Shown here: one piece after another, positions 21,084 through 28,228 of the stretch
Layout: every line of letters begins with the position of its first letter
How positions within the stretch are numbered: the stretch's first letter is position 1
Virus record (IMG/VR): IMGVR_UViG_3300030101_003781
Span: 1-28,228 of that record
Reading direction: 5' to 3' (one strand)
DNA length: 28,228 nucleotides
Origin: a virus
Program-made: the position numbers and the translations under genes
Notes under the pieces: generated by a model
The model's database searches: none
Told to the model about the DNA's origin: nothing
What the model saw: the letters and a program-made list of their open reading frames with translations, nothing else

Positions 21084-21406
21084 TGTCTCCTTTTCAACTG
21101 TTACAAGTTTGGAGAAATAAACCTTTTAAAAAAACAAACTATGAAAATATCAAAGCATTCTATGATGATTATAAATACGTAGAAATGAAACCTAATTCAC
21201 AGATTAGTTTGACAGAGGGACTGTTTCATATCATTTTACCTCACCCTGGAGAATGGGTGAAACAAAATTTCAAATTAGAAAGATATATAACTTTATGTAA
21301 TGAAACTAATTCATTCTTATATTTTACTTTAAAGCAGTCATTACTTTTTGACGATGAGCAAGAATACAAACTGCACGTAAAAAATGGTGTGAACCTTGCA
21401 AATTGA
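21083..21406 (+). CDS. Hypothetical protein ahead of second oxygenase cluster
   Basis: This 107-residue protein is Lys/Tyr-rich with SPFQLLQVWRNKPFKKTNYE, NIKAFYDDYKYVEMKPNSQI and LTEGLFHIILPHPGEWVKQN. The middle looks like alternating strands, perhaps a small beta domain, and the end is helical. It lacks a signal peptide and any recognised catalytic motif. It is coupled to the gene before (TAATG) and overlaps the following oxygenase by 11 nt. I do not recognise the family. It could be the non-catalytic partner of an oxygenase or a fibre protein. Confidence 0.45.
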   Translation: MSPFQLLQVWRNKPFKKTNYENIKAFYDDYKYVEMKPNSQISLTEGLFHIILPHPGEWVKQNFKLERYITLCNETNSFLYFTLKQSLLFDDEQEYKLHVKNGVNLAN

Positions 21407-21935
21407 CTTATTTTCAATACCTATTTGGATAGGTAATATTGATACATCAAAAATTATTCTTGATACTAAAGAATTAAAACCGACTTTCGGATCTGAATTA
21501 AATACAACATTTGATGATGGGGAAGGCAGTAAAGTCACACAAGATAGTATTGATTATTTAAACTCAGTAATTATTGGCCAGTTGAATAATTTTTTTAAAA
21601 GAAATTATGTGATTGACATTACTAATATTTGGGAAAATCATTATAATCAAGATGATTTTCAAGAAAATCATATACATGCTAATTCTGATCTTTCTTTTAT
21701 AATTTATAAGAAAATTAAAGAAGCTAGGACACAATTTGTAAATCCATCCGCAAAACTTTTAGATGCATTTTATTCAAGCTGTATCATAAAAAAAAATATA
21801 TTAGGTCAAGAATTTTTTGTTCCAGAGTGTAGAGAAAACCAAATTGTAATTTTTCCTAGCTATTTAGAACACTTTGTGAGAAAAACAAATGATGCTATAA
21901 CAATAGCAGGTAATTTAAATATTACATTTGAATGA
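21396..21935 (+). CDS. 2OG-Fe(II) oxygenase-like protein H (H-x-H, Arg replaced)
   Basis: This 179-residue protein has the N-terminus QIDLFSIPIWIGNIDTSKII, resembling the LFPTPVW-type starts of TIGR02466-like oxygenases. ENHYNQDDFQENHIHANSDL gives H92 and H94, and PSYLEHFVRKTND gives distal H159. The residue that is Arg in relatives before (S/T)I(A/S)GN is Ala167 here, so 2-oxoglutarate binding may be altered or lost. TTG at 21396 is the preferred start because it preserves the family N-terminus; no ATG exists nearby in frame. It overlaps the neighbouring genes by 11 and 4 nt. Confidence 0.6.
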   Translation: MQIDLFSIPIWIGNIDTSKIILDTKELKPTFGSELNTTFDDGEGSKVTQDSIDYLNSVIIGQLNNFFKRNYVIDITNIWENHYNQDDFQENHIHANSDLSFIIYKKIKEARTQFVNPSAKLLDAFYSSCIIKKNILGQEFFVPECRENQIVIFPSYLEHFVRKTNDAITIAGNLNITFE

Positions 21936-22432
21936 GATTCATAGAAGATAAATTAATTTTTATAAGTAAAATTAGAAATTATGCAGATAATAATAAAAAA
22001 ATACTCGCATGCATAGATGGATTAAACGATAAAGGTTTATCTTCTACTAATGAACAAATAACAAAAACTGATTGGGACAGTGTAAACTCAAAGAAAGATT
22101 ATTTTTTTCACATTGATTGGGATGTAGACAAACATTTGGAAAAACAATGTGCTATCTTAGGAGCTAATGAAGCTGAGATAGATAAGGTATGGTATCAACA
22201 ATATAGAACTAATTCATCTCATGGGTGGCATACACACGCAGGCGCACATTTTAGCAATGTATACTTTGTTGAATGTAAGAAAGGACAACAAACAGAATTT
22301 AAAAATTTTGATATTGAAGTAGAAGAAGGAGATTTAATTAGTTTTCCAGCATTTTTACCTCACAGGTCAAAAGAAATTATTGATAGTAGAAAAACAGTAA
22401 TAGCTTTTAATACTCAAATACATGGATTGTAA
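21932..22432 (+). CDS. 2OG-Fe(II) oxygenase-like protein I (H-x-H type)
   Basis: This 166-residue protein has VWYQQYRTNSSHGWHTHAGA giving H100 and H102, then HFSNVYFVECKKG. GDLISFPAFLPHRSKEIIDS gives distal H144, with K154 (SRKTVIAFNT) at the 2-oxoglutarate anchor position. The YRTNSSHGWHxHxGAHFS pattern is one I associate with putative 2OG-Fe(II) oxygenases (PF13640/PF13759-like) in marine phages. The N-terminal 90 residues are more divergent. The ATGA overlap with the previous gene and the 11-nt overlap with the next tie three oxygenase-like genes together. Confidence 0.65.
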   Translation: MRFIEDKLIFISKIRNYADNNKKILACIDGLNDKGLSSTNEQITKTDWDSVNSKKDYFFHIDWDVDKHLEKQCAILGANEAEIDKVWYQQYRTNSSHGWHTHAGAHFSNVYFVECKKGQQTEFKNFDIEVEEGDLISFPAFLPHRSKEIIDSRKTVIAFNTQIHGL

Positions 22433-22913
22433 AGTCATAGATAATTTTCTTCCACAAGATATTTTTAACAATATTCAAGAATTGTTAATTAGTGATAAGT
22501 TTGGGTGGTTTTATTGCAATGCAGTGGGAAACCCCTTAGATGATGAAGATGATTATTATATTCATCATTTTTTTGAAGATGGTAAAATTCATAGTCTATA
22601 CTTTGAAAAAGTAATGATCCCTATTTTGTGCAGATTATCTTTTTCGACTAATAATTTAGATAGAGCAAGAGCAAATATGTATACGAAAAAAGAAGAGAGA
22701 TTTATTCATGATTTACATAATGATTCAGATAATAAACACGTTGTAGGTTTATTTTCCTTAAATACAAATAATGGATTTACAATGTTTGATGATGGAAGAA
22801 GGTTTAAATCCACAGCAAATAGAATGCTTATATTTGACGGATCTCAAAGACATTGTAGTGTCACACAGACTGATACGAATATAAGATACAATATCAACAT
22901 TAACTTCGTATAG
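22422..22913 (+). CDS. 2OG-Fe(II) oxygenase-like protein J, paralogue of A
   Basis: This 163-residue protein carries HDLHNDSDNKH giving H99 and D101, distal H144 (SQRHCSVTQT) and R155 (NIRYNININF). The N-terminus CKVIDNFLPQDIFNNIQELL and the core SLNTNNGFTMFDDGR align with TFKVIDNFL and YLNTNNGYTYFDDQK of the protein at 11304, so the two are clearly paralogues. They lie about 11 kb apart with other oxygenases between. The catalytic triad and anchor are complete. It closes the second oxygenase cluster and is followed by a small regulatory-looking gap. Confidence 0.72.
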   Translation: MDCKVIDNFLPQDIFNNIQELLISDKFGWFYCNAVGNPLDDEDDYYIHHFFEDGKIHSLYFEKVMIPILCRLSFSTNNLDRARANMYTKKEERFIHDLHNDSDNKHVVGLFSLNTNNGFTMFDDGRRFKSTANRMLIFDGSQRHCSVTQTDTNIRYNININFV

Positions 22914-22921
22914 AAAAGCTA

Positions 22922-22966
22922 TTGATTTCCTAAGTTTTCGCCTATAAAACTATAGTATGGCGAAAA
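22922..22966 (+). promoter_or_regulatory. Promoter-like element and 8-bp dyad over a start codon
   Basis: TTGATT (22922-22927) and TATAAA (22943-22948), spaced by 15 nt, form a possible promoter whose start point would fall at about the ATG at 22957. TTTTCGCC (22935-22942) and GGCGAAAA (22959-22966) form a perfect dyad flanking the -10 hexamer and the start codon. No ribosome site is present before the ATG. The dyad could be an operator, or an RNA hairpin exposing the start codon in its loop. Confidence 0.4.
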
Positions 22967-23208
22967 TTGTAGATGAACCTAAAATCTTGCGTTACGACAT
23001 GATTGATGGTGAAAAAGTCCCTGTTTATAGTGCTAAAGTAGAAACTACAATAACAAACACTAAAACAGGTCAAGAATATAATTCACATGAGGAGTGTCAG
23101 GCCGACATTGACAATCCTGATACAGAAACAACAGAGGAACATATTAGAAGAGATGTTCACGTAACGGCTCCTAATGTATTTGCTGGAGCACACACACTAC
23201 CGGAGTAA
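22957..23208 (+). CDS. Conserved small phage protein, function unknown
   Basis: This 83-residue acidic protein has the layout IVDEPKILRYDMIDGEKVPV, then YSAKVETTITNTKTGQEYNS and IRRDVHVTAPNVF. I recall TxTNTKTGxEYxxxxEAxxDVxxPxTxT...IRRDVxVxxP as a widespread small protein in marine phages, usually encoded before the internal virion proteins. Its function has not been established to my knowledge. It lacks an upstream Shine-Dalgarno sequence, unlike most genes in the window, and a dyad overlaps its start. Two nt separate it from the next gene. Confidence 0.6.
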   Translation: MAKIVDEPKILRYDMIDGEKVPVYSAKVETTITNTKTGQEYNSHEECQADIDNPDTETTEEHIRRDVHVTAPNVFAGAHTLPE

Positions 23209-23210
23209 AA

Positions 23211-24113
23211 ATGTTTAAAAAGATTTTTTCAGCAGCAAAGAACTTACTTAAAAGTCCTGTTGGACAAATCGGTATTGGATTACTATTACCCACATTCGCA
23301 CCCGCTCTTGGCACTATGGCTAAAGCAGGAGGACTTAAAGGTTTAGTCGGTGGTATTGGATCTTTTGCAGCGGCAAATCCCATGCTTACTCAAGCTGGTC
23401 TGGGTTTACTTGCAGGTGATAAGCCTGCGAACGTTGCAAGAAACGTAGCCCTCGGATCACTGACCAGGGGCATTGATGCACTAGGTAAAGGCAATACATT
23501 TATGAGTGGTGTTCAAAGTGGTTTTGGTATAACTCCTGCTGGCGCAACAGAACAAATTTTTGACCCAGTTTCTGGTGCTATGAGAGATTCACTTGTAACT
23601 CCTTCAGCTATAAAAAAGCCAGGATTTTTAGAAGGCTTAATAAAAAAAACGAAAGTTATAACAAATGCAGATGGTTCACAATCCGTCGTTCCAGTTACAG
23701 ACTTCTTTGAAAAATATGGCACTTTATTAAAATTAGGTTCTGTTGGTGCAACTGTTGCAGCAGCAGCAATGACTGATGAAGAAAAAGAATTTTTTTATGA
23801 CCCGAATAGAAACCCTTACTTAAAAACAGGTAGTGCTGACAAAGACTTCTTTGAAGATATAAACCCTTATTACTCAATGAACCAAGGTGGAGGAGTGATG
23901 GACTTTCCTGAAAAAGACGGTATGATTAATGGTCCAGGTGACGGTCAATCCGACGATATCCCTGCAATGCTCTCCGATGGCGAATTTGTAATGACTAAGC
24001 AAGCAGTAATGGCTGCTGGCAACGGAAATAGAAGTGAAGGCACAAAAAAAATGTATGACATAATGAATTCATTAGAAGATAAAGCAAGAAACATGGGAAT
24101 AGGAAGAGTCTAA
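23211..24113 (+). CDS. Internal virion / ejection protein with IPAMLSDGEFVM motif
   Basis: This 300-residue protein has a basic amphipathic N-terminus (MFKKIFSAAKNLLKSPVGQI), a Gly/Ala-rich hydrophobic section (residues 20-85) and an acidic middle. A conserved C-terminal module, GPGDGQSDDIPAMLSDGEFV, is followed by MTKQAVMAAGNGNRSEGTKK. I recall that module as common in phage internal or tail-associated proteins, in the same genes as or next to ejection proteins. The hydrophobic N-terminal half could insert into the host envelope during DNA injection. It is the first of four genes that resemble the internal core of podoviruses, all linked by overlapping starts and stops. Confidence 0.6.
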   Translation: MFKKIFSAAKNLLKSPVGQIGIGLLLPTFAPALGTMAKAGGLKGLVGGIGSFAAANPMLTQAGLGLLAGDKPANVARNVALGSLTRGIDALGKGNTFMSGVQSGFGITPAGATEQIFDPVSGAMRDSLVTPSAIKKPGFLEGLIKKTKVITNADGSQSVVPVTDFFEKYGTLLKLGSVGATVAAAAMTDEEKEFFYDPNRNPYLKTGSADKDFFEDINPYYSMNQGGGVMDFPEKDGMINGPGDGQSDDIPAMLSDGEFVMTKQAVMAAGNGNRSEGTKKMYDIMNSLEDKARNMGIGRV

Positions 24114-24997
24114 TGTCGCCAGAAGAATTACAAAAATTAATTGCACAACAATATGGTAACGTGCTAACTGCTGGTCAAGCTTTAACATCAAAACCAAAAC
24201 CTATTCCGACTCAAGAAGTTGTTCAACCTTCCGCTGCTATAGGTCAAGCCACTAATTTAGCTGCAAATGCTGCTACAACTGGACCAGATTTTTTTGGTAT
24301 GGGTGTGGGTGCACTACAAGGTGCTCAATCAGCTATTGGCAATGCCATGGCAACGTCAGCTCAAACAACCGGGGCCTACGATCCACAGTCTTATCAAGCT
24401 TTTATGAATCCTTTTCAACAAGAGGTTATTGATCGATATACCCAAGAAATGCAAAGACAGTTTGACATCACTGGTCAACGTAGAAAAGCAGATGCTATCA
24501 GTGCAGGCGCTTTTGGTGGTGGTCGTGAGGGTGTATTAGAGGCAGAGGCACAAAGAGGTTTTCAACAACAATTAGGTACTGGCATCGCTGGTCTTTTATC
24601 ATCAGGTTTTCAAACTGCACAACAACAAGCTCAACAAGCATTTGAAAATCAAAGAAAAGCACAACAAGCACAAGCAGGTTTAACACTTGCTGGTGGTGAA
24701 TTAGGAACTGGTATTGGTCAGCTCTTTGGAACATTCGGTGTACAAGCACCAACAACACAAGCAAATTTAGCAGCACAACTAAGTCAATTAGGAGTTACAG
24801 AAACTGCTGCACAACAACAAGCAGCACAACAAGCATTTCAAAATCAAATGGCTCAGTTTAGACAACCATATGATCAATTAACATTTCAAGCTGGTTTACT
24901 TGGTGGTGCGGCGCCAGCCTTCATGTCACCAGCAACACCAGGTATGGGTAACCCACTTTTACAAGGAATAAGTGCATTAGGCGGGTACGCAAGATAA
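24113..24997 (+). CDS. Gln/Ala-rich internal virion protein (putative)
   Basis: This 294-residue protein is low in charge and rich in Ala, Gln and Gly. AYDPQSYQAFMNPFQQEVID leads into RRKADAISAGAFGGGREGVL and EAEAQRGFQQQLGT, a helical pattern with the (S/A)GAFGGxRExxxxAE motif that I recall from phage virion and ejection proteins. Long helices with repeated AQQQAQQAFENQ and AAQQQAAQQAFQNQ follow. There is no signal peptide. Like other ejected proteins it may be flexible or unfolded to pass a narrow tail channel. It overlaps the preceding gene (TAATG) and has AAGGAGG between it and the next. Confidence 0.55.
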   Translation: MSPEELQKLIAQQYGNVLTAGQALTSKPKPIPTQEVVQPSAAIGQATNLAANAATTGPDFFGMGVGALQGAQSAIGNAMATSAQTTGAYDPQSYQAFMNPFQQEVIDRYTQEMQRQFDITGQRRKADAISAGAFGGGREGVLEAEAQRGFQQQLGTGIAGLLSSGFQTAQQQAQQAFENQRKAQQAQAGLTLAGGELGTGIGQLFGTFGVQAPTTQANLAAQLSQLGVTETAAQQQAAQQAFQNQMAQFRQPYDQLTFQAGLLGGAAPAFMSPATPGMGNPLLQGISALGGYAR

Positions 24998-25006
24998 GGA
25001 GGGTCA

Positions 25007-26875
25007 ATGAGTTCTACAGGATATGACACTCTTAGCGATTTTAAAATCGATCTCACAGTTGATCCTATTCAACCAATAAATTCTATTAGACCACATCAAG
25101 GTGGTGGTAAATTTACTATTTCTGATCAGATGGAGACACCAACTCCAGAGATGGAAGCTAACGCTGCCACGAGCATGCAACAAGCTACTCAAGAAGTTGA
25201 CGTTACATCTTACATGAATGCGATGGCAAATCAGTTTGCTGGTCAATACTTACCAGTAAGAGATCAAAGAAGAGCTTACGCTGATCAATATTACAAAGCT
25301 CTAGGTTTAGGCAGTCGATATAATCCTGCTGATTTTGAAGCTGAGATCAGACAATCTTTAGGTGAGTTACCAAAAAGAAGTGGTTTAGATTCTACTTTGA
25401 ACTTTGTTATCGATGCTTTAAATGGCAGAACACAGTTTAAAGGTGTTGCAGGTGCACTTGATGTATTAGCACAAGCTACTGGTAAAGCGTTAGGTCGAGC
25501 AGAGCAAGATCGTTTAAACAGAATTAATTATCAAATGAAAGTTGGAGAGCTTGCTGTTCAACAAGCACAAGACGCCAATAAAATCATTATGGAAAAAGAA
25601 GCTGACTTTTTCTTAAAAATGATGGGTTATGACAATGAAGACATGACCAAGTTTATGAGTTTTAATGCAGACATTTTAAAAGATGTATCAGAGCATAATT
25701 TAGATGTGCAAAAAGAAAGAATTAAATCTTCTTTAGCGATGTTAAATAATTTAGATGCACCTTTAAATGTAAGTTATATAGATAACACTGGAGCCAGACA
25801 AACGGGTATGGCAAAGATGGTCGCTTCTGATGTTGGCCCACAATTAATGTTAGGTCGTCTTATGGACTTACCTGATGGTAGAAAAGTACAAATATATGAT
25901 ATTCCTATTGATGTAAGTAACGCAACTATCATTGGCAAAAGTCAACCAGGCACAGAGGCTGCAACATTAGCGAGTATGACACCATCATCTCAAAAGATTG
26001 TAGAAGGTGTTCAAGACTTTGCATCTTTAGATGGTATTAGAACAGACATTTCGAATATCTTAATTACCGCTTCTAATGACATAAACAAGTTAGGTTTGCC
26101 AGGTAACATACAAAGTGTTATTCAGACTGTAGGATTTAACATTGAATCAATCTTAAACGAACTATCTAAAAATTCTGGTGGTAGTGGTGCCGTTGGTACA
26201 AATGCGACCAACAAAGGTGAGATGTTTTTTAATAGGGATCAATTAAAATTTGATGATTACGATCAAGAGGAAACAACTATAACTTTAACAGATCTACCAA
26301 AAGGCAATAACCCTTTTGCAACCACAACAAAAGATGTGTCTGTGTCTATGAATGATTTATTTAGTGAAGACTGGTTTGTCAGTCAAGGTTATGACACCAG
26401 TTATGCAGAAAACAAAGTTCGTGAAAACTTTATTATTTATGGTTTAGCAAGAGCTAACAAACCTACCGGTCGTTTGAACGTGGATGATATCAAACGTGCG
26501 AGTGATGCTATATCTATTTATGGTGCAAAAGCTCCTCAAGATGTGATCGCTGCGTTGAAAGAGGTTGATCGCAAAATTAGACAAGCTCAACAAGGTTTAA
26601 TACGTGCTTATCCTGAGATTATACTTCGAGATCCTACGTTCTCTAATCCTGATAAAACAAATGAAATTTTAAAAGGCTTAGGATTAGATCCTAATGATTT
26701 TGAAACATACTTAAATCAATTAACACAATCAGGAACAAGTCCTGATGCTAATGCTATTCAAAGTGAACAACCACAAAATGAACAACAAAGAACAGTGCCC
26801 AATGAGTTTGATAATGAAGGTGAAGCTGTAGATATCGATGACTTATTTAGTATATCTGTTGAGGGAGTAATTTAA
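25007..26875 (+). CDS. Large internal virion / ejection protein (putative)
   Basis: This 622-residue protein is mostly helical with charged coiled-coil segments, for example YMNAMANQFAGQYLPVRDQR and YQMKVGELAVQQAQDANKII. A beta-type section (VSYIDNTGARQTGMAKMVAS) precedes a C-terminal helical domain and an acidic tail. It has no transglycosylase or other enzymatic motif that I can identify. Size, sequence character and its place between two other core-like proteins suggest part of the DNA ejection apparatus, comparable to T7 gp15 or P22 gp20/gp16 in role rather than by visible homology. AAGGAGG precedes the ATG by 5 nt; the gene overlaps the next by TAATG. Confidence 0.55.
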   Translation: MSSTGYDTLSDFKIDLTVDPIQPINSIRPHQGGGKFTISDQMETPTPEMEANAATSMQQATQEVDVTSYMNAMANQFAGQYLPVRDQRRAYADQYYKALGLGSRYNPADFEAEIRQSLGELPKRSGLDSTLNFVIDALNGRTQFKGVAGALDVLAQATGKALGRAEQDRLNRINYQMKVGELAVQQAQDANKIIMEKEADFFLKMMGYDNEDMTKFMSFNADILKDVSEHNLDVQKERIKSSLAMLNNLDAPLNVSYIDNTGARQTGMAKMVASDVGPQLMLGRLMDLPDGRKVQIYDIPIDVSNATIIGKSQPGTEAATLASMTPSSQKIVEGVQDFASLDGIRTDISNILITASNDINKLGLPGNIQSVIQTVGFNIESILNELSKNSGGSGAVGTNATNKGEMFFNRDQLKFDDYDQEETTITLTDLPKGNNPFATTTKDVSVSMNDLFSEDWFVSQGYDTSYAENKVRENFIIYGLARANKPTGRLNVDDIKRASDAISIYGAKAPQDVIAALKEVDRKIRQAQQGLIRAYPEIILRDPTFSNPDKTNEILKGLGLDPNDFETYLNQLTQSGTSPDANAIQSEQPQNEQQRTVPNEFDNEGEAVDIDDLFSISVEGVI

Positions 26876-28228
26876 TGGAAGAAGATAATATTGTACAAAT
26901 AGGTTCTTTCTTACCTGGCGCTAAAAAAGGTAAGCCAATTACTTTAATGAAAGGCACACCTAATCAAAAAACATTAATGTTAGAAATGCCTGGTGGTAAG
27001 ATGTCTGCTCAAGATTTACAGACTATAAAAAAAGCCTATGGCTTACCTGCCGATATAAGTTTTCAACAAACACAAGACCTCTTAAAAAAAATTGAAGCAA
27101 GTGACAGACAATCAGTTTTACAAAGTATTGATCAGTTTGAAAAAGGCACACCAGAATACTTTGGAGAACTAGCGGGTCAAACTGCTGATGCAATTGCAAG
27201 AGATCAATTAATAAAAGATCCAATGAACTTTTATTATAATCAAGCAGCAAAAGAGTTTTCAATACCTAACCCCGGTTCTTACATTCCTTTTTTAGGTCAG
27301 TATTTACCTGATGATATAAGACTACCACAAGATTTAGTTTCTAAACCTTCGTTTGAAATGATTGGTGGCATGACTGGTGTAACAGCAGCGCAAACTGCAA
27401 AGATTCTTGGCACACGAAATCCTTTTGCTTTATTAACACCACAAGAATTATATGGCTCTGAACTTTTAGGAACCTCTGCTGGTAATGCAGCATATGTTTT
27501 AGGCAATAATATTTTAAGAAGTTTATTAGATTTACCTGAAGAAAGTTTAAAAGATCAAGGTTCACAGTTTTTATATGACACAATGTTAAATACAATGTTT
27601 ACAGGTGGTGCTGCAGCATTAGGGCCAGTCTTTAATCATACTAAAGGATTTATTGGCAAAAACATTTTTGGTATTGATCCAACTAAAAAGAATTTACAAA
27701 AACTTGCAGAGATATCTGACACCTATGGTATGCCTCTTGGTATTATTCAAGCAACAAACATGCCTTTCTGGAGAGCTTACAGTAAAGTGATTGGTGTTTT
27801 ACCATGGGTAGGTAAGGAATTTGGTAGACAGCAGCAAGCAGTTCAAGAAGGTTCTAGACAATATTTAGGCAAGTTGATGAATTCTGTTGCTCCTTTACAA
27901 ACTGTATCGATGTTAGGAAAGGATTTATCAAAGATGATGCAAGATAATTATGAGTCTGTAAGAGCTGCTCAGCGATATTTATATGAAAACTTTGAAGAGT
28001 ACGCAAAAAAATTAAAAGGTAAAAAAGTTATAAACATTGATAACTTTAGAAATTTAGCAGAAGAAACAAGAAAAGCTTATCAAGAAGGTATACCTGGTTT
28101 GAGAACAGGTGAGCAGTTTAGATATCCTGGCTCTCGTTCTCAAGAGTCATTTGGAGAGTTATATAAGATGTTAAGCAATCTTGAACCAAACATTACAATG
28201 GAACAAGCCATTACACTTCGTCAAATGT
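26875..28228 (+). CDS. Internal virion / ejection protein, 3'-truncated by window end
   Basis: An ORF open from ATG at 26875 (TAATG overlap) to the end of the window, at least 451 residues with no in-frame stop. It starts EDNIVQIGSFLPGAKKGKPI and includes a low-charge hydrophobic stretch around residues 240-260 (TMFTGGAAALGPVFNH). Long helices follow (KEFGRQQQAVQEGSRQYLGK, SKMMQDNYESVRAAQRYLYE). The last helical part, GELYKMLSNLEPNITMEQAI, continues past the edge. Helical, large and last in the core-protein run, it is probably the largest ejection protein. No catalytic motif was seen in the available part. The full gene could be 800 or more residues. Confidence 0.6.
   Translation, partial: MEEDNIVQIGSFLPGAKKGKPITLMKGTPNQKTLMLEMPGGKMSAQDLQTIKKAYGLPADISFQQTQDLLKKIEASDRQSVLQSIDQFEKGTPEYFGELAGQTADAIARDQLIKDPMNFYYNQAAKEFSIPNPGSYIPFLGQYLPDDIRLPQDLVSKPSFEMIGGMTGVTAAQTAKILGTRNPFALLTPQELYGSELLGTSAGNAAYVLGNNILRSLLDLPEESLKDQGSQFLYDTMLNTMFTGGAAALGPVFNHTKGFIGKNIFGIDPTKKNLQKLAEISDTYGMPLGIIQATNMPFWRAYSKVIGVLPWVGKEFGRQQQAVQEGSRQYLGKLMNSVAPLQTVSMLGKDLSKMMQDNYESVRAAQRYLYENFEEYAKKLKGKKVINIDNFRNLAEETRKAYQEGIPGLRTGEQFRYPGSRSQESFGELYKMLSNLEPNITMEQAITLRQM

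Noticed and set aside
24498-24776. 92-residue Leu/Val-rich minus-strand ORF that looks like a membrane protein
   Set aside because: It is antisense to the Gln-rich gene; CAA/CAAGCA repeats give Leu-rich complements.
1-28228. Prophage integrase, attachment sites, tRNA genes or IS elements
   Set aside because: None was seen by inspection; there is no tRNA-like cloverleaf or transposase motif and the intergenic gaps are too short to hide one.

Overview
The window looks like the structural (virion) half of the genome of a tailed double-stranded DNA phage, most likely a podovirus-like marine phage. The grounds are: every supported gene is on the + strand; genes are packed with 1-8 nt overlaps (ATGA, TAATG) and mostly clear GGAGG-type ribosome binding sites; the DNA is AT-rich by eye (not computed); and the head, connector, tail-fibre and internal-virion genes belong to types I associate with uncultured marine phages. 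An AT-rich marine alphaproteobacterium such as a SAR11-like cell is a reasonable host guess, but nothing here proves it. No tRNA, integrase, IS element or CRISPR array was seen, and the largest non-coding gap is only 157 nt.

Layout. 1-2516: a truncated SAM methyltransferase, a small coiled-coil protein, a GroES-like co-chaperonin, a probable scaffolding protein and a small conserved phage protein. 2535-4090: a probable decoration protein and the Mu gpT-like major capsid protein, closed by a rho-independent terminator. 4191-8037: two small beta-rich proteins, then a dense run of very small genes. At least six of these encode Lys/Arg-rich proteins (one with 14-residue tandem repeats) and five encode short membrane or exported proteins; there is also a 15-residue Cys-rich ORF. 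8037-11307: connector/neck proteins (P22 gp4-like adaptor, zinc-ribbon protein, second neck protein) and two beta-rich virion proteins. 11304-14342: the first oxygenase-like gene, a tail fibre with a C-terminal S74 self-cleaving chaperone, a glycine-rich fibre and a conserved fibre-associated protein. 14351-18713: an uninterrupted island of six double-stranded beta-helix (2-oxoglutarate/Fe(II) oxygenase-like) genes with a glycosyltransferase-like gene in its middle. 18733-21406: a large P22 gp10-like tail hub protein and three small proteins. 21396-22913: three more oxygenase-like genes. 22957-28228: a small protein, then four internal-virion (DNA ejection) proteins, the last running off the window.

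The striking feature is ten oxygenase-like genes in about 11.6 kb, interleaved with tail-fibre genes and accompanied by a glycosyltransferase. Half carry the canonical H-x-D/E...H iron triad and half an H-x-H...H variant. My working hypothesis is that they modify virion proteins, for example by hydroxylating residues of the Gly-rich fibre (which carries three RPG sites) so that the glycosyltransferase can decorate them. Modification of host surface glycans or small molecules is also possible. A second point of interest is the cluster of tiny basic proteins between capsid and connector genes, which may be packaged with or condense DNA.
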